Made by a program: the position numbers and the translations under genes. From Planctomycetota bacterium (GTDB lineage Bacteria > Planctomycetota > Planctomycetia > Isosphaerales > Isosphaeraceae), in contig JAKBCQ010000105.1 in NCBI GenBank assembly GCA_021807585.1, forward strand, positions 1 to 7,466: a stretch of 7,466 nt of DNA, in the 5' to 3' direction. This document shows, in pieces, positions 6,901 to 7,466 of the stretch. Below the pieces are notes generated by a model. That model did no database searches, was not told where the DNA came from, and saw only the letters and a list, made by a program, of their open reading frames with translations. Positions within the stretch are counted from its first letter, which is position 1. Each line of letters starts with the position of its first letter.

Positions 6901-7466
6901 CGCACCGCGACACCTCGACCCGCGACCCGTCCGATCCGATCACATGATTATCATTATCCCCCGCGGTGAGATAAAACCAGCCGTCGGCCGAAAGCGTCAT
7001 CCCGCTGAGCCAGTGGTGATAAAACCCGCAGAAGCCGTCGGCGATGATCGTTCTGGTCTCGAACCGGCCGTCGCCGTCGTCGTCGCTCCACCGTTCGAGC
7101 CTCCCCACACACGTGAGATACAGACTGTTCTTCCAGGGGAAGATACTTGAGGGCATCTCGGCGCCGATCACGACGACGTCGGACGTGTCGTAAATACCGT
7201 CGCCGTTTGTGTCGCGGAGCCGCTTGACGACGTCGTTCGTCGCCTTCCGCCGCCGCATCACCTTCGTCGTTCCCCCTTCGGGAAGCTTGACGGTATCCAA
7301 TGTATCAAACATATAATCCGCGGATTTCCATTCGGCGACGTAGAGGTTTCCGCGGTCGTCGAACGCCATCGCGGTCGGGTCGACGATCGCGGGCTCGGCC
7401 GCGACGATCTCGACCTTCATCCCTTTGGGAGCGTAATGCCGCTTGAGCCTGGGATCGCTCTTTCCA
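3962..7466 (-). CDS. PVC-type membrane-bound dehydrogenase with HEAT repeats and c-type haem domain (5' truncated)
   Basis: The frame is open to the right edge, so signal peptide and true start are missing; residues below count from the internal Met at 7418-7420. About 1-375 is a sugar/sorbosone-dehydrogenase-like beta-propeller: 'DPTAMAFDDRGNLYVAEW' at 14-31, Ca-loop-like D-T-N-G-D-G (70-75) and D-D-D-G-D-G (113-118), His136 in HHWLSGM and Arg194 in GFRNP, which by eye match the catalytic His and Arg of soluble glucose dehydrogenase. About 390-835 consists of HEAT-like helical repeats. The haem domain has CYTCH at 866-870 (bases 4811-4825) and SLMPAGL at 961-967, where Met963 is the likely second haem ligand; the strand-rich insert between them is typical of the planctomycete haem-binding domain. 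About 990-1152 is an extra beta-rich domain with 'KIYVDGEKRG' and 'PLKKGWNTVLIAVD'. Expected outside the cytoplasm, oxidising an unknown sugar or alcohol and passing electrons to the haem; natural substrates of this family are largely unknown. No partner gene is visible. Confidence 0.9.
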   Translation of the reverse strand, partial: GKSDPRLKRHYAPKGMKVEIVAAEPAIVDPTAMAFDDRGNLYVAEWKSADYMFDTLDTVKLPEGGTTKVMRRRKATNDVVKRLRDTNGDGIYDTSDVVVIGAEMPSSIFPWKNSLYLTCVGRLERWSDDDGDGRFETRTIIADGFCGFYHHWLSGMTLSADGWFYLTAGDNDNHVIGSDGSRVEVSRCGGIFRGKVDGSRMNLFAMGFRNPYRDVAFNSRFDAFHLDNDNEDGSKFQGVRLIQAVEGGDYGWRLLPGAPCCQPDFDRGAVDGELPGKLPILAKTGRGAPAGLVVYDGIALPDRYRDLCIYPDVFRKLVRGYRVSPRGGTYRLEETITLMTADDDLFRPCQAVVGPDGALYVLDWRSNSGGAGRLWGDSKYGRLYKISWEGDGSTPALPLKKNDWTRVLGASDAELLAMIRGRDYREAARSLRELVSRGTKVLEPLLALMNDRDAPAHARLLGLQGARQFWGEPVERAMIAALHDPAADIRRLAAQAISWEPVERRPLLIPALVARLDEPDGRALRDVALAIGRHGWAVPGDAAPPLLAWLLKHQDADVVVRDAFIRGLERIGEPGIAEVANLIRSTDNPSRRAAAVAIFVAFRTADAAAKLPELAVLANLDAGERLALVKQFKDIPLNIPVPTAGLAEWVANHPEVDSATKIATLDVCRLAGDPAAALVVKLLDDSSATVRVAATRLAARTRPPGAVEKLSTRLADPKIATDERIAIAAAIAGSGSKFYDAILSAYKQFESDPAIARTLLRSLADADRVRAEAIAEGALASDRGELRREAIQILGETPQSALKLGNAFLAGKLGRGELPAVLAAVRRYDSAEHKKILTAIDETLAKSAAAIDVADLKARVANGSDSWRGLAIFLRESGARCYTCHKIENLGGAVGPALTGVYQALSIDKLIESLLQPSKEIKEGYESYKVALKDGRVLAGIQVSRDAKTLVLRDANGRETRVAVDQIDEQAKDPVSLMPAGLVNDLAPDELRDLLAFLLDKKAQETLRLTTKVDHVLAIGPFSPTREGIAIPLDRVDAEKTYQGFEGRTAAWTKLDSNSAGMINLRGQLGLSESSAYLAFQVRSDVDQDATLRLGIEGFSKIYVDGEKRGEAAPAAVAIAGPPVRLPLKKGWNTVLIAVDRAPQGEGRGMLAIGSANPVEIRAQPSR

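Noticed and set aside
1..7466. Mobile element, CRISPR array, tRNA/rRNA or a defence island
   Set aside because: No integrase or transposase motif, no regularly spaced direct repeats, no RNA gene signature and no defence protein was seen on either strand.

Overview
This GC-rich window is most likely from a planctomycete chromosome. The strongest evidence is the large gene on the right (3962-7466, minus): a Planctomycetes/PVC-type membrane-bound dehydrogenase with a sugar-dehydrogenase-like beta-propeller, HEAT repeats, a c-type haem domain with CYTCH and a late SLMP motif, and an extra C-terminal beta-rich domain. This architecture is characteristic of that phylum. The rest is mostly core chromosomal content. 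I see no integrase, transposase, CRISPR array, tRNA or rRNA.

Layout, left to right. The C-terminal domain of a GreA/GreB-type transcription elongation factor runs off the left edge (plus, ends 272). Everything else is on the minus strand and is read right to left: the dehydrogenase (cut at the right edge, ends 3962), elongation factor P (3781 to 3218), an M20 family ArgE/DapE-like metallohydrolase (3151 to 1982), a small low-complexity putative lipoprotein (1633 to 1172), and an RluA-family pseudouridine synthase (1060 to 332). The GreA-like gene and the pseudouridine synthase gene converge across a 59-base gap with small inverted repeats.

Non-coding parts. Between dehydrogenase and efp (3782-3961) there is a GC-rich hairpin just after the dehydrogenase stop, a weak -10-like box, and a long stem-loop in the presumed efp leader. 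Between efp and the M20 gene there are only 66 bases, so they may be co-transcribed. The 348 bases upstream of the lipoprotein gene (1634-1981) hold no convincing gene, but contain a candidate promoter and a perfect GC-rich hairpin. A convincing intrinsic terminator follows the lipoprotein gene and ends only about 15 bases before the ATG of the pseudouridine synthase gene.

Functionally this is a loose set: transcription elongation (GreA-like), translation of proline stretches (EF-P), RNA modification (RluA family), amide hydrolysis (M20) and exported proteins (lipoprotein, haem dehydrogenase). Nothing indicates one shared pathway, and I do not see a new multi-gene system. The points most worth a second look are the EF-P loop, which has Asn where a modified Lys or Arg is usual, the leader stem-loop of efp, the terminator pressed against rluA, and the dense but unevenly spread CGATCG hexamer.
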